Positions 11,530-22,355 of a DNA stretch of 64,000 bases are shown here, piece by piece (the stretch's first letter is position 1; every line of letters begins with the position of its first letter). Origin of the DNA: Golubevia sp. BC0850 (Eukaryota; Basidiomycota; Exobasidiomycetes; Golubeviales; Golubeviaceae); the NCBI GenBank assembly GCA_012976225.1, contig JAAVVG010000004.1, forward strand, positions 558,001 to 622,000, in the 5' to 3' direction. The translations under genes and the position numbers were made by a program. The notes beneath the pieces are model-generated. The model saw only the letters and a list, made by a program, of their open reading frames with translations. It had not been told where the DNA came from and searched no databases.

Positions 11530-13130
11530 CTAATCCAGATCATCTTCTTCAGGAGCTTCGATGTTTCCTTTCGTCCCTGCGACCTCTTCCTTCGGTTGCA
11601 CAGCTGCTGGCTTCCCAGCCTGTCTAATGACCTTACTTTTCTGCTCATTGGTAACCTGTTTCTGACCTTGTCCACCACCCATAAGCCCATTCATCATCTC
11701 CATCATCAAATTTGCTTGCGGTCTTTGTCCTTGAATTCCGAAATAAACTGTACTGATTTCACCTAAATTTTCTTCGACGATTTGATCTGTACCACCTTCT
11801 CTTCTCCATTGAGTCACCAATCCAATCCAGTTCTTCTTGATGTCTTCTGGAATTCTTGCGCCGCCTGAAGCACGTTTTGTTTGATCAGCGTGACAGATGT
11901 GGGCCAAAGCCATCTGAATGAAGTTCAAATCGGGAGATCCAGAGACATAGAGAAGACGTGTAGTTGAAGTTGAGGATGAAGGAGGAGTGTAAGGCTTTGG
12001 ATTTGGTGTAATCGGTATGAGGATTGAAGGTAGTGATTCAGTTAGAACTGAGAGGTAGCGGGATAGGAAGAGTGAGGCTGAAGGTAGAGACTCGGCGGCC
12101 ACGAGCCTGTGAGAATCAAAGCAACGGAGAGAGGATCAGTTTTTCAGATAGTTTTTTCGAGACAGGGAGAATTTCGACTCGTTTTCAAACTCACGGCATG
12201 GCACATCGAATAGCCCAACCCCCACTTCCTAGCCTGATGAAGGCGTCTTCATCTTTGTCTTCGCCTTCTACATTCGCACATTCCTTAGCATAAGACTTCA
12301 ACCAATCGCAGGTCGATTGAGCCAGAATATAGGCTGGGTGAGAAGAGTTTTCTGCAGAATTCTCAGGTTCGACAGGAGATGGACTTGAAACGCAAGCCGA
12401 TAGGAGATGCTGTTCTGCTGAGTGGTAGTTACCCTCTAGAGATGAGAAAAAAAAAGTGAAAAAGGGAGGGTAATGAAAAGGGGAAAGAGGTTAAGCAGGG
12501 GAAGGAGAAAGAAAGGTGTTCCTTGTGAGATGGGAGCAAGGATGCTGCTGAGATGTCAAGACACATGCACTCACCTTTCGCTAACAAGTTTCCAGCGAAC
12601 AAGCGAAGTTTCCAATCTCCTTGTGGTGAGTTTGAGGCAGTGGCTGTCCATCTTCGAGTGGGAGTGGAGAGAGGAAGGTGAATGCTATCAGCCCTCCAGT
12701 CCGAGCTCCTTTTCTTAGGCTCAGCAGAAAAGATATACAAAGCATCACTTCCGAATCCTACGATATATCTTTAGTCAGCCTTGCCTCAACACTTGTATCC
12801 CTCGAGCCCCAACTCTCCTCTCTTCTCTCGCTCCACTCACTTTACAGCTTGATCCAAAACCTTCTTCCTCCAAAAGTCAGGTTGAGCCAGTTCCAGCAAA
12901 TCTTGGACTCTCTTCCTACTCTCATCGTTCACTTTGACCTCTGATTGAGTATAGACTGTGAGCATGTAACAAGCTAGATCACAACCTGAACCTTGTTCCT
13001 TCTGCTCCAGCAGTTGCTTTGATCCATCATAAAGAACTTGAATGGCTTGAGTGTAATCCTTCTTCTTTAGCAGACGAACTGCTTTCGTGCGTAACTTTTG
13101 ATGAAGATCGTAGCCGGCTGAGGATGACAT
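11530..13130 (-). CDS. GET4: GET4 homologue, TA-protein insertion pathway
   Basis: Four exons (13130-12841, 12651-12575, 12435-12195, 12106-11530) splice to 394 residues with consistent phases. The N-terminus (YDLHQKLRTKAVRLLKKKDY, then YTQAIQVLYDGSKQLLEQ) and the TPR-like repeats LRLFAGNLLAKEGNYHSAEQ and DLNFIQMALAHICHA match Get4/TRC40-complex proteins. These bind Get5 and Get3/Sgt2 in the cytosol and pass tail-anchored membrane proteins to the ER. The C-terminus is acidic (EAPEEDDLD). Length is a little above the yeast protein because of a Pro/Ser/Thr insert (PNPKPYTPPSSSTSTT). It converges with the Zn2Cys6 gene. Confidence 0.9.
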
Positions 13131-13657
13131 CTTGGAATGGTAGGATGGAGTGGTAAGAGAGGGAAGAGTAGTTCACTTCTTCACAATCAGTCCGCCCTTC
13201 TCTCCAGACTCTTCAGTCAAAGCTTTCCAATGTACTGCTTTGTTGAAAATCAAGCGTACCAAGGGCGTGTCGACTCATTCTGGAAGATGAAATTGAAAGC
13301 TGAGAAAGTGGCCTGCCAGATGCTGCCAGTTGCCAGTCTTCCGAGTTCCAGCTGGAGTCAATTCAATCAAACTCGACATCGACAGAGTAAAAGCCGGGTT
13401 CTGTAGGAAATGTTTGGAGTTTGTTTGTCTGATATGGAAAAGAGGGGCAGAGAAGCGAAAGAGGACAGCGAGGAGGCTCGAGAGTGGCGGTAATTTGGAC
13501 AGAAAATCGTAGAACGACAAGAAGTGACAAACAGAGTACCAGAAGATCATAAGTTTAGGAAAGCTAATCGGCAACTGAAGACTGGTGAGAGGGATTGAGA
13601 GCGGATCAGTTAGGGACAGCCGGACATGGCATCGTTTCGACCAACTTACCTATCTCT
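13131..13657. other. Intergenic, no supported gene
   Basis: This is the upstream region of GET4 and the downstream region of SUMO-like copy A. Only short shadow frames are visible. Confidence 0.5.
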
Positions 13658-14392
13658 TTACTTTACGCCATCGCCTCCAAGAGCTTCCAAGAAGGCATCA
13701 AGAACACTGCCCTCATCCATATCTAATTCTTCCGGCGTTTGATCATCGAGGATCTTCTCTCCATCCCAGAGAAGTTTATAGGTCCTGTTTGAGACCATTT
13801 TTGAACGATGGAAAGCAGAGATCACCTTTCCAAGTTTCGTCTTTCTTTTGATCTTTGGAGATTTGAGATGATTTGAGATTCAAGAAAGGAATTGCACGTG
13901 TTTTTTTTGGCGTCATACTTACCGGGGAAGGAATAGGGCAGGCAAAGTTAGCGGGGGAGTCAATCGAAAGACCTACAAGAACGGCTTTGCGACTGATAAG
14001 TGGAGTTCAGATGTTCAGAGCTCACCTTGAAGTGCATTTAATTGAATTGTTCGCCCTCCTATTGGGATCAGGGGGATGTGAGTGGGAGAGAGAGGAGAGT
14101 ACGACGATAGGTGAGCGAATGGGACTCGCAGACGTGCCACGAATGGGCTTCCCCTTGTAGCCCTGTCAAACTGAGAGCAACAATATCGATGCCTCTGTCC
14201 CTTCTTTGGAGGGTGATAGTACGAACATAGGCATCGAAACCAGAGCTAACCGACTGACTGGAGGAACATCGCGAATCACGACGCATGAGTTACGACGTAT
14301 CCGAAAGCTTTCCGATTAACTCTCACCTTCTTTTCCCTAACAGAGATGTTGATGTGCTCTGATTTTTTGCCAGCTGCTTCGTTGTCAGACAT
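13658..14392 (-). pseudogene. SUMO-like copy A, in-frame stop in exon 2
   Basis: The ATG at 14392 gives MSDNEAAGKKSEHINISVRE, the typical start of Smt3/SUMO. Exon 3 reads IKRKTKLGKVISAFHRSK, then TYKLLWDGEKILDDQTPEEL, then DMDEGSVLDAFLEALGG followed by DGVK and a stop, so a processable diglycine tail is present. Exon 2 (about 14060-14026), bounded by AATAG and GTGAGC, reads EGEQFN-stop-MHFK, with TAA at 14038-14040. Skipping exon 2 would keep frame but delete a beta strand of the ubiquitin fold. SUMO is attached to target lysines by E1/E2/E3 enzymes. This copy is the best preserved of three tandem copies, and only this stop argues that it is dead. A functional SUMO gene may lie elsewhere. Confidence 0.65.
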
Positions 14393-14821
14393 CTCGAGAG
14401 ACTGTTGCTTTGAGGTGATGGGTTTGGTGTCAGACTAACGACGCGTCGTGGTGTGGCGAAAAAGTGGGTTGGGTTTGGATTTTGGAACGAAAGAGACAAT
14501 CAGAACTTGGGTGAGAGAACCAAAGAATGCAAAGTAGAAAAACATGTTACCGAATGAACAAAGAAACCGAGGAAATTTGGGATGAAGGGAAGGAGTTGAA
14601 CTTTGAAACGACCGATTCGCACCCCTCTGCGAACAACTTTAATAGTGATCAAGGCGAGGCAGTGATGGAAACTTTGAAAAGCAGACATCACTGTCGTGAG
14701 AAAGGGAGACCGAGTTCGGTTAGAGATGATTGAAGGTGAGAAAGGTGAGATCCGATTTCGTAGAAGACTTCCACCCTCGTTCGAATTATCCCTCAAAGAC
14801 TCCCGAACCGACGTGTATTCG
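14393..14821. other. Spacer between SUMO copies A and B
   Basis: This includes the 5' flank of copy A and the 3' flank of copy B. No supported gene. Confidence 0.4.
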
Positions 14822-15440
14822 TCAGTAGCCTCCAACAGCATCAAAATATGCGTCCATGATGTCTCCTTCCATCATCTCAAGATCTAAAGGTGTGTTCTCC
14901 ACAGTGATTCTTGCACCTTCGAAAAGAAGCTTATAAGTACCATCGGATGCTCCTTTGGATTTGTGAAAAGCTGCCAAGAATTTTCTTCTTAATCTAGGGG
15001 AAAACAAGGTGTGAGGAATGGAATGAAATTAGCGAGAGTGGCAATGACTTTCGAAGTCTCGATTTCTTCAAGTTTCGAAGTCTAGTCACCTTGAAATGCA
15101 TTGACTTAGGTTCTGCTTCGCCTTCCTGTGATCACGAAGAAGGAGCCGTTTCAGTGTGAAAGAACGAAGACAGGAAAGGAACAGAGAGATTAGCAATGAA
15201 GAGATGCCACATTGCCACTTCAGGATTCGCAACCTTGACCGACGGATTGACCGAACTGCTCTTCAAAGCTTTATTTCGAGAAGAAGTATAAGCAGGTTTA
15301 GCAGGAAACCTGAAGACTTCAGGAGCATGGTCTGCCCGCAGCTCGACTGTCGTGGAAATCGGCAATCTCTTCAAGTTCGATCCACTCACCTACTTCTCTC
15401 TGACGTAAATGTTGATTTGCTGATCTGCTTTACTTGATCT
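14822..15440 (-). pseudogene. SUMO-like copy B, disrupted
   Basis: The three exons of copy A can be recognised. Exon 1 (about 15440-15395) ends QQINIYVREK immediately followed by TAG where copy A has a lysine. Exon 2 reads EGEAEPKSMHFK. Exon 3 begins ATTAAGAAGAAAA and then changes frame into FLAAFHKSKGASDGTYKLLF, then VENTPLDLEMMEGDIMDAYF and DAVGGY-stop. Relative to copy A about 14 nt are missing near the start of exon 3. No ATG equivalent to MSDNE is visible. It is a decayed tandem copy. Confidence 0.7.
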
Positions 15441-15852
15441 TTCGCTTTTAGTTATCCTGAAACAATGTTTTTTACTATGCGATGGTAAGTCGGAGCTTTG
15501 AAAGTAACGAAGATAGAGATTAACAAAAGCAGACGCGCCGTGTGGGCACATGCTTGGAACCATTTGGATCAAAACGAGGAGAATCGAACAAGATTACTAC
15601 ACGGAGTGCAATCAGATACAAGGTAGAATAACGAGAAAGGCAGTAGGGAGGGTAAGAGCATTGAATCGAAGGGCGAAGGATCGAACGAACAAGGCAGAGA
15701 GAGATTCCTCCCATTTCTGGAGTAGTGGATTTCCGTTCTCCCAGTTTTGAATGTTTCAAAGGAAGAGATCTTCATTCGATAAGTAAATCAATGGAATGGG
15801 TCAGAACAGACGAATGGACAGAGAGATTCCGAAGAGACAGGACTCACAAAGA
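15441..15852. other. Spacer between SUMO copies B and C
   Basis: Overlapping short frames occur on both strands. None is supported. Confidence 0.4.
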
Positions 15853-16162
15853 TAATTACCCCCCCCCCCCCAAACAGCGTCTACATACGCATCGATGATG
15901 TCTCCGTGCTTCAAGCTCCAAATATATAAGTGTTTGGTCTCCATTGATCCTCTCACCTTCGAAGGTGAGTTTATGAGTACGGTCAGCTGCGCCCTTGGAG
16001 CTGTGGAAGGCAGCAATTACTTTTTTGAACTGGGTAGTCTTTTTGATCTATGGGGAGAGCAAAGGGGGAAGGAGCAAATTATGTTGATTCGTATTTCTCG
16101 ATGACTTTGGAGAAGACTAGACTGACCTTTAAGTGCATCGCATCCGATTGACGCCCACTTTC
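15853..16162 (-). pseudogene. SUMO-like copy C, truncated
   Basis: Only exons 2 and 3 remain. Exon 2 (about 16162-16127) reads ESGRQSDAMHLK. Exon 3 starts IKKTTQFKKVIAAFHSSKGA, runs through THKLTFEGERINGDQT, then shifts frame into LKHGDIIDAYVDAVWGGGGN. The diglycine region lies in a run of 13 G (C on the plus strand, 15859-15871). Exon 1 is absent: at 16162-16170 the sequence switches directly into an F-box fragment in the opposite orientation, which marks a rearrangement breakpoint. Confidence 0.7.
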
Positions 16163-16970
16163 CTGGGGATCGACATCGCCATGAAACGAGGGATGAGACT
16201 TATGGGAAGAAGCGGTCTGCCAGTCGTGGTAGAGAATGTTGTTTCTCTGTCATCCTCAATCGCTGACTTCAGAGCTACAGTTGGGTTTTTTGGAAAGACC
16301 TGAAGTTGAGGTTGAAGTTGCTACCGGAGGACAAGATTCAGCCAGTAGATCAACAGATTTAAAAGTTCTCTGGATTCCCGAGATCAACAGCCTCTTCGAA
16401 GAATACCCAAGACTCTTTTGGGACCTAGTCTCACTCAAGATTGAAGAGTCACTCAGTACTGCAGTTGCGAGAAAGATCCTGCATGGCATTTCAAAGACAG
16501 TACGTCATTTAGACATCAACTTGAACAACAAGGAGTGAAACTTTTCGGTGATTGATTTGAGGGTTCTCGAAGTACTAGAGCTCCAACTTAAAAGTGCGGG
16601 TCGGATCCAAAGGGAAAAGTCTCCTTCCTGGATGGGAGTTCCCTCAACTTTGAAGCTAAAATCATGGTCGCTTTATGATCATTTACCACCAATCTCCTGC
16701 TTTAACGTCGGAAATCTACACGATTATGCTCTCGTTAACCGAACGGATTTTCAAGTCTTACAGGTCAATGAGTCAGTCAAACCAAGCCAAATTCTATCTC
16801 TTCTTGAGGACAGGAAAGATAACGTAGATGAAGGATATTCCACGCCACTAAAAACTTCGATTATACCTTTCAACGGCTTTACTGCCTCAAGAATTGACAG
16901 ATTCAAGGAGCTGGTAGAGTCAGGGATTGATTCGGATTCGGTGGATGTGAGATGGAAAGTAGTTGTTTGA
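16163..16970 (+). pseudogene. F-box/LRR-like fragment, broken partial copy
   Basis: From 16168 to about 16420 this stretch is almost identical to the reverse complement of the F-box gene at about 21560-21300, with only a handful of differences. One of them is an extra T in the run at about 16290 that shifts the frame before KTWG-type residues where the paralogue has GFLERPEVEVEVATGGQ. After about 16420 the similarity drops to paralogue level (VRHLDINLNN, then a stop, then LRVLEVLEL). The tail NGFTASRIDRFKELVESGID ending VRWKVVV is intact. No N-terminal half or F-box is present. It abuts SUMO-like copy C head-on. Confidence 0.75.
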
Positions 16971-17358
16971 GAATCTGGTTGGTGAGTTTTACTTTGATGA
17001 GCATCTTTTGCTTCTCCTTAGGACTTCAACGCATCAATTCTTCTCCTTTCCATGAAAGCTGTCGAGCAATTCCTGGTACCCTCTTTCTTTCGCTTTCCAC
17101 TGTTTTTCAAGTTTATGGTCTCTTCTTGTTCTTTCTTCTCCCGTTGGGTTTCTCTTCTCGATCCCTTCAAGACCTTTCTCCAGACCTGGTTCTCATATTT
17201 TCAAGTACACACCAATCGACCAAAAAAAGAATGCGATGCGATTAAAGTTTTACAATGGGGTACAGTAAGAAATCAATGAAGCGATCTTGAAAATTAAATT
17301 GAACAGACTGTTCTATAGAAAGAGGAAATCATTTACGCTTGTCGACCTCTTCATCTGA
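16971..17358. other. Convergent spacer
   Basis: This lies between the F-box fragment and the 3' end of HUA1. No supported gene. Confidence 0.5.
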
Positions 17359-19253
17359 TCAAATTCCCGTTCTACCCAAACCTCTACAAACATAACAAGT
17401 TTCATCTCCTAACCAGAAACTTTCTTTCAAACCTCTACCACCACATTTATAGCAAAGATGCCCACCAATTCTAGGATCCCCAGGTGAAAGAACTAAAGGT
17501 CTTTGAGGAGGTTGATGTGGATGAGAGAAATGACCCGGAGGCGGCCCATGATGATAAGGCTGTGTCTGTTGATAAGGACCATAGGATCCTTAGAAGAAGG
17601 GAAAGAGAGGTAAGAGAAGGAGAGTTTCAGCATGTAACACAAAGGAAGAGAAGAAGAATTTCACCAGACAAGCAAAACTCACCCCCATGTCTCGGAGGAA
17701 CCATAGGTGGAGGTCCTGAAGGAGGTCTGAATCCAGAATTACTACTACTACTACTAGCACCAGAATGTTGAGGAGGTAAAGGTCTACCATTACTGCTCAC
17801 AGTCTCATTATAAGCTGGAGGCGCATCTCCATCTACATCTTCTTCATTCGCTGTCTCTGCTCGATTTACAGCTGGAGGTCCACTCGGAGGTCGGAAATGA
17901 GTATTTGGATGATGTGGAGGTTGATTGAATTGTTGTTGATTTGGGTAGTAGGGAGCTTGAGGTTGAGGTTGGAACTGAGATTGAGCATGAGCAGGAAAAC
18001 CTGAAGGGACATTTGAATGGCTAGGAGGTCTACCCATGAACCCTTGACGATAGGATTGAGAATGTCTAGTCGGAAGAGGTTTTTGAAGAATTTGTCCACC
18101 TTCTAGTCCTAAAGAGTAAGACAAGGCTCCGGATAAAGGTCTGGAGTATCTTTCCCAACACTTTCGACATGGATGAGTTGGATCGAAGCGTTTGTATCCG
18201 GTGTCTTGACCTGAAGCGAAAAAGAAAAGTGTATTTCAGAGAGAAAATCACAGAATAAAATCGATGGAAGAACTTGAAGATTCGAAAAAGAGCTCAAGAA
18301 GTCTTTCTGGCACACGACACCCAAGCCGACGCAGCTTCTATCACTCATTTTACCCTCTCCTCTGATAACACTCTTTCAACTACTCTGAACTCACATTTAG
18401 GACATCCCTGCCAACCTCTAGGATAAATCAAAATCTTTCCATTCCTCAAAAGAGGTTGACCTGGAGTAGCTACAGTGGTAGGATGATAACCTTGAGGCAA
18501 GCCACCATTGCCAGTCTGCTGATTCCCAATCGGAGAATTGGCATTAGAAGATTGAGAAGGGGTTCTTCTATTTGGGAGTTGAGGAGGTGGACCCGGAGGA
18601 GGTCGATAGGAGGGACTGCTGATTGGAGGTGGTGGAGAAGATGGAGGATCGTAGATTGTAGTGCTTGAAATTGTAGCTGTAGTTGAAACTGAATCTGGCG
18701 GATTATCAGCATCTGGAGGAATGATCAAAGGTGGACTTGGAGTTAATGTTCGATTGGGTCTTGAATGAGTGAGGCTGGCAGATTCAGGTGAAGAAGGTGC
18801 AGATGGGGAGCGACTCGGATGAATGGGAGAAGTTGAGGTTGGCTGAATGACGATTGAATTGGAATGATCGGTATTCAGTCTAGTCTCTGATTGAACGGAA
18901 GCGCTTCCGGTCTGAGCTTGATTTGCTGTAGAGGTAGATTCAGTCAAGTGTTGTTCTGGATCCAGCTCTGAAAGAGTATCGAATGGATTTGATCCAGCTC
19001 CAGTTGCAGTTCCAGTTGATTGTGAAGGAATGTTAGAGATTGAGCTATTATCTGTTTGTTGATTTACTATCCCAGTCGCTTCATTGAAAGAAGGTGGTGC
19101 TGTAACGTTTGATTGAACTGAGGCTCCAGTGGGTTGAGCATTCAAGAATGGATTATTCGAATGATAGGCTGTATTGGTTCGACTTTGAAGCTCAGCTTGA
19201 GCTTGTGGTTGTTGCTGTTGATCTGATTGATAGGCTGGAAGTGAACTCGCCAT
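17359..19253 (-). CDS. HUA1: HUA1-like proline-rich zinc-finger protein, 538 aa
   Basis: Three exons (19253-18395, 18210-17683, 17588-17359) give 538 residues. The N-terminal 270 residues are Ser/Thr/Pro/Gln-rich with polyproline (PPPGPPPQLPNRRTP), suiting SH3 or actin-patch partners. A four-cysteine module spans the first intron: GWQGCPKC, then QDTGYKRFDPTHPCRKCWER. The C-terminus has the second cysteine module typical of yeast Hua1: PGDPRIGGHLCYKCGGRGLK and GDETCYVCRGLGR. Hua1 is a cytoplasmic protein linked in yeast to cortical actin patches and ubiquitin-dependent trafficking. The start is the first ATG and leads directly into conserved low-complexity sequence. It is divergent from MED20, with about 150 bp between the ATGs. 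Confidence 0.87.
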
Positions 19254-19405
19254 GATTTTACAATCATAAAGAGTTGATGATACTATGGTAAAGAGGCAAT
19301 ATGCAACCTTGGCGTAGAGGAGAGCAACTTATTCTTCCTTCGACTTGGACTTCTCAACTCTGTCCTCAATTCAGCAAGAATATCAAGAATTCAGTGATCA
19401 AAATT

Positions 19406-20591
19406 ATGGGAGTAACAGAGTAAGTCCAGTCAAGAATCATTTCGCTCGAATTCAGACAAATCTGACACTTTCTCCCTCGTTCTTCCAGACTCGCTCGTCT
19501 TTCAACTCTTCTGAATCCATCACTTCCATTAATCTATTCCCATTTAAATTCTTCATGCTCAACCAGTCCCTCAACCAAATGGAAACTAACCATTCAATCC
19601 TATCGATCGCTGCCATTTTCAACCTCAAATTCGCAATCAGAAATCCACTCTACCAGCAAATCCAGAATATTATGGACGATCAACGATTCATCCTATCCGG
19701 GGATCACTTTCATTTTCATAGAGGATAGTTCAAAACCTGACAGAGAAACTTTCACAAAACAAAATCGAAAGAGACAGAAACAGAGACAAGATGAAACTTT
19801 TTCCGAAAGTGCTGGAATCTTCTCCCATCCTAGATTTCAGTCTCACGTCCTATCTAACAGTTTCCTACCTTTGCTACTGAAGACGAATTTACCTCCTCCA
19901 CTTGGAGTACCTTCAAGTGGAGATGGAGGTAAATCAAATCAGCCAACAAGTGGTCCTGGAAGTTGGATTCAAAGAGGTTCTCCTCTGTATGTCGAAGGCT
20001 TAGAAATGTTCGTTGGAGAATTAGATCAAAATGTTGATGATCATTTGATTTCAAAGTCAGGAATCGAAGGAGGTGGAAAAGAGATTAAAGTTAGGATAGG
20101 AAGTGTTACTAGTGGAAGAAGTTATGGAGCTTTGTTTGAGGTGAGTACAAAACGATAAAGACGTAGCATATATCCACTGAAAGCCTATGAATACTGACTC
20201 ATTATCTCTTTCTTACTCTCCTCTGGGGTTTTCCCTCAATCAACAGTTAGAATACCTTCCCCTGACTCATCTCCCACCATCTCCATTCTTACCCTCTCTC
20301 CTCTATTCGCTTCTACCTCCAACATTACTTAACTCTAATCTATCCTCAAATCAACAATCTCAGCAAGCTTCCCAACAGCAGACCATTCCGATTTTATTAT
20401 CAAGTTCAATCATTCAGAAAGAATCTTTGGGTGAAGCTATACCTTCGATGTTGGAAAGTCTCGAATTGGAAGAGGAAGAACTAGAATCGGGTACAGAAAC
20501 GGAAAGAGATGAAGGATGGAGAGGTCTGGAAAAGGGTAGAAGAAGCGCTTTGTTGTTGCTGATGATGTTGAAGGGGGAGGGAGTTTTGTAA
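19406..20591 (+). CDS. MED20: Mediator subunit 20
   Basis: Exon 1 is only 14 nt (19406-19419, MGVTE) and is followed by GTAAGT. Exon 2 (19489-20140) and exon 3 (20247-20591) complete a 336-residue protein. Diagnostic Med20/Srb2 text is WKLTIQSYRSLPF, RILWTINDSSYPGITFIFIE, then RGSPLYVEGLEMFVGE, KVRIGSVTSGRSYGALFE and LEYLPL across the last intron. Med20 sits in the Mediator head module with Med18 and contacts RNA polymerase II and TBP in the nucleus. The C-terminus is longer and more Gln/Ser/acid-rich than in yeast. The tiny coding exon at the start is easily missed by gene callers. Confidence 0.9.
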
Positions 20592-20771
20592 GGAAGAGGT
20601 AGCGAGCGAGTCGAGGAACATGAGATCTGATTCGTGACGGCTGTTCGGCTTGAGATCTTGAGACAGGATCTTTAGAAAATCTTTCAATTGAGGAGAAAAG
20701 CTTTAGATCAACGAAAAGGTTCAAAAGCTGAGTTGCCGCGTGCTTCGAGATCGAAACTCATCAAAGGGATC

Positions 20772-22355
20772 TCAGACAACTACTTTCCATCTCGCATCCA
20801 CAGAATTAGAATCGATGACTGATCCTACCAGCGTCTCGAACTGCTGGATCTTCTGAGCAGTGAAGCCAGTGAAAGGTATCATTAAAATTGTTGGAGGTCT
20901 GACATTTCCTGCTTCTGCACTAGCTTTCCTAGTCTGAAGTAGAGATAAGAGAGGAGCTTGTTCAACGAGCTCTCCAACCTGGAAGACTTGAAGATCTGGA
21001 CATCAATTAGCGAGCATATCCTAACAGCGCAGGTCTTTGACACTTAACTGAGAGATCGGTGGCAATTCTTCAACTAGATGTCTTGTCTTCAGTTTCAAAA
21101 TCGAAGGAACTACCATCCACGAATTGAACCAAAAGAAACGATCAAAAGCGAGCTCAAGCACTTCCAGCCTTCTCAGCTTAAGTACTGGCCCTTGTTCCGC
21201 CCTGGTTCCCAGATTGATGCTTAAATGGCGAATGTTGCTTGACAGGTCTTTTAGAATCTCCCTCCAAGTATTGTCATCTAGGAATGCTTCAAACTTGAGT
21301 GAAACCAGATTTTGAAAGAGTCTTGGGTATTCTTCGAAGAGGCTGTTGATCTCGGGAATCCAGAGAACTTTTAAATCTGTTGATCTACTGGCTGAATCTT
21401 GTCCTCCGGTAGCAACTTCAACCTCAACTTCAGGTCTTTCCAAAAACCCAACTGTAGCTCTGAAGTCAACAATTGAGGATGACAGAGAAACAACATTCTC
21501 TACCACGACTGGCAGACCGCTTCTTCCCATAAGTCTCATCCTTCGTTTCATGGCGATGCCGATCCAGACGACGGAGAGTGTTGCTTTTGACCTTTCCAGC
21601 GTTTGAATCATTTGAAAGGATTTCTCTCTATCCTCTACTGGAGAGTAGAACGGAACTTTCACCTGTCTCAGAGTCGAACCATTTCTTTCGTCGAATTGGC
21701 AAAGAGCTTTGCGACTTGACTCGACACTCCAAGTTCTGTCCAGCTCGAGAGATTGCCAGAAAGACTTGGCTTGAGTGACCATCTCCCACTGTTTGCAAAC
21801 CTCTCTAGCCGAAGCCAACTGATCTGGAACTAGCTCTTTGAGGATGAAGAGAAGGACGTCTGAAGGAAGAGGTTTGTTGAAAGTCTTTCTTTGAAGCGAC
21901 TCGAGATTGGTTGAAGAGGAGGATCTAGTTCGAAGAGCGTTGGTATCTGGTTTGGTTCCTTGATCCATATTCTTGTGAGAGCCTTCTCCGTTGAACGAAG
22001 CTGACGTTTCAAGCTTCTTGGATAGCTGTGAAGTCAAAGTCTTGACTTGCTGTTCAAGGTCAGAGACCTTCGACTTGAGACCAGAAATCTCCGAGTTGAG
22101 ATTTGAGACCTTCGACTGAGAAACTTCCTTTTCCTGAGTAATGCGGGTCTTCTATGGTCTTAGCAACTGTACTTCAGCTACAAGATCACTTAGAAGATCG
22201 CAAGTCTCGTCCTTGGAAAGAAGGCGGCGAGCTGCGGAAGGAGGAATTAGAACTTGATTGACCTCTATGGAAAGAGTGATGTGTTGAGAAGAGGCTCGGT
22301 TTCTGAACACAGTCAAAAGGAATGGGGAAGAATGGCTTTTGGCAATCAGCTGGAA
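20772..22355 (-). CDS. F-box protein gene with three-part frame
   Basis: A long minus-strand frame carries a coiled coil (NLNSEISGLKSKVSDLEQQV), an F-box (PLPSDVLLFILKELVPDQLA followed by SAREVCKQWEMVTQAKSFWQ) and LRR-like repeats. It is the substrate-receptor type of SCF ubiquitin ligase. The frame is interrupted by TAG at 22152-22154 and by TAG and TGA near 21020 and 21005, yet obviously related coding text continues in the same frame on both sides (LLSDLVAEVQLLRP upstream; PDLQVFQVGELVEQ to ARWKVVV at 20772 downstream). Each interruption lies inside an exact 30-nt GT...CTAA...AG segment (22152-22181 and 20996-21025) whose removal restores the frame. These are either mini-introns or the gene is decaying. 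No initiating ATG is visible upstream of the coiled coil; the first ATG is at 21968 (MDQGTKPDTN). Confidence 0.6.
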
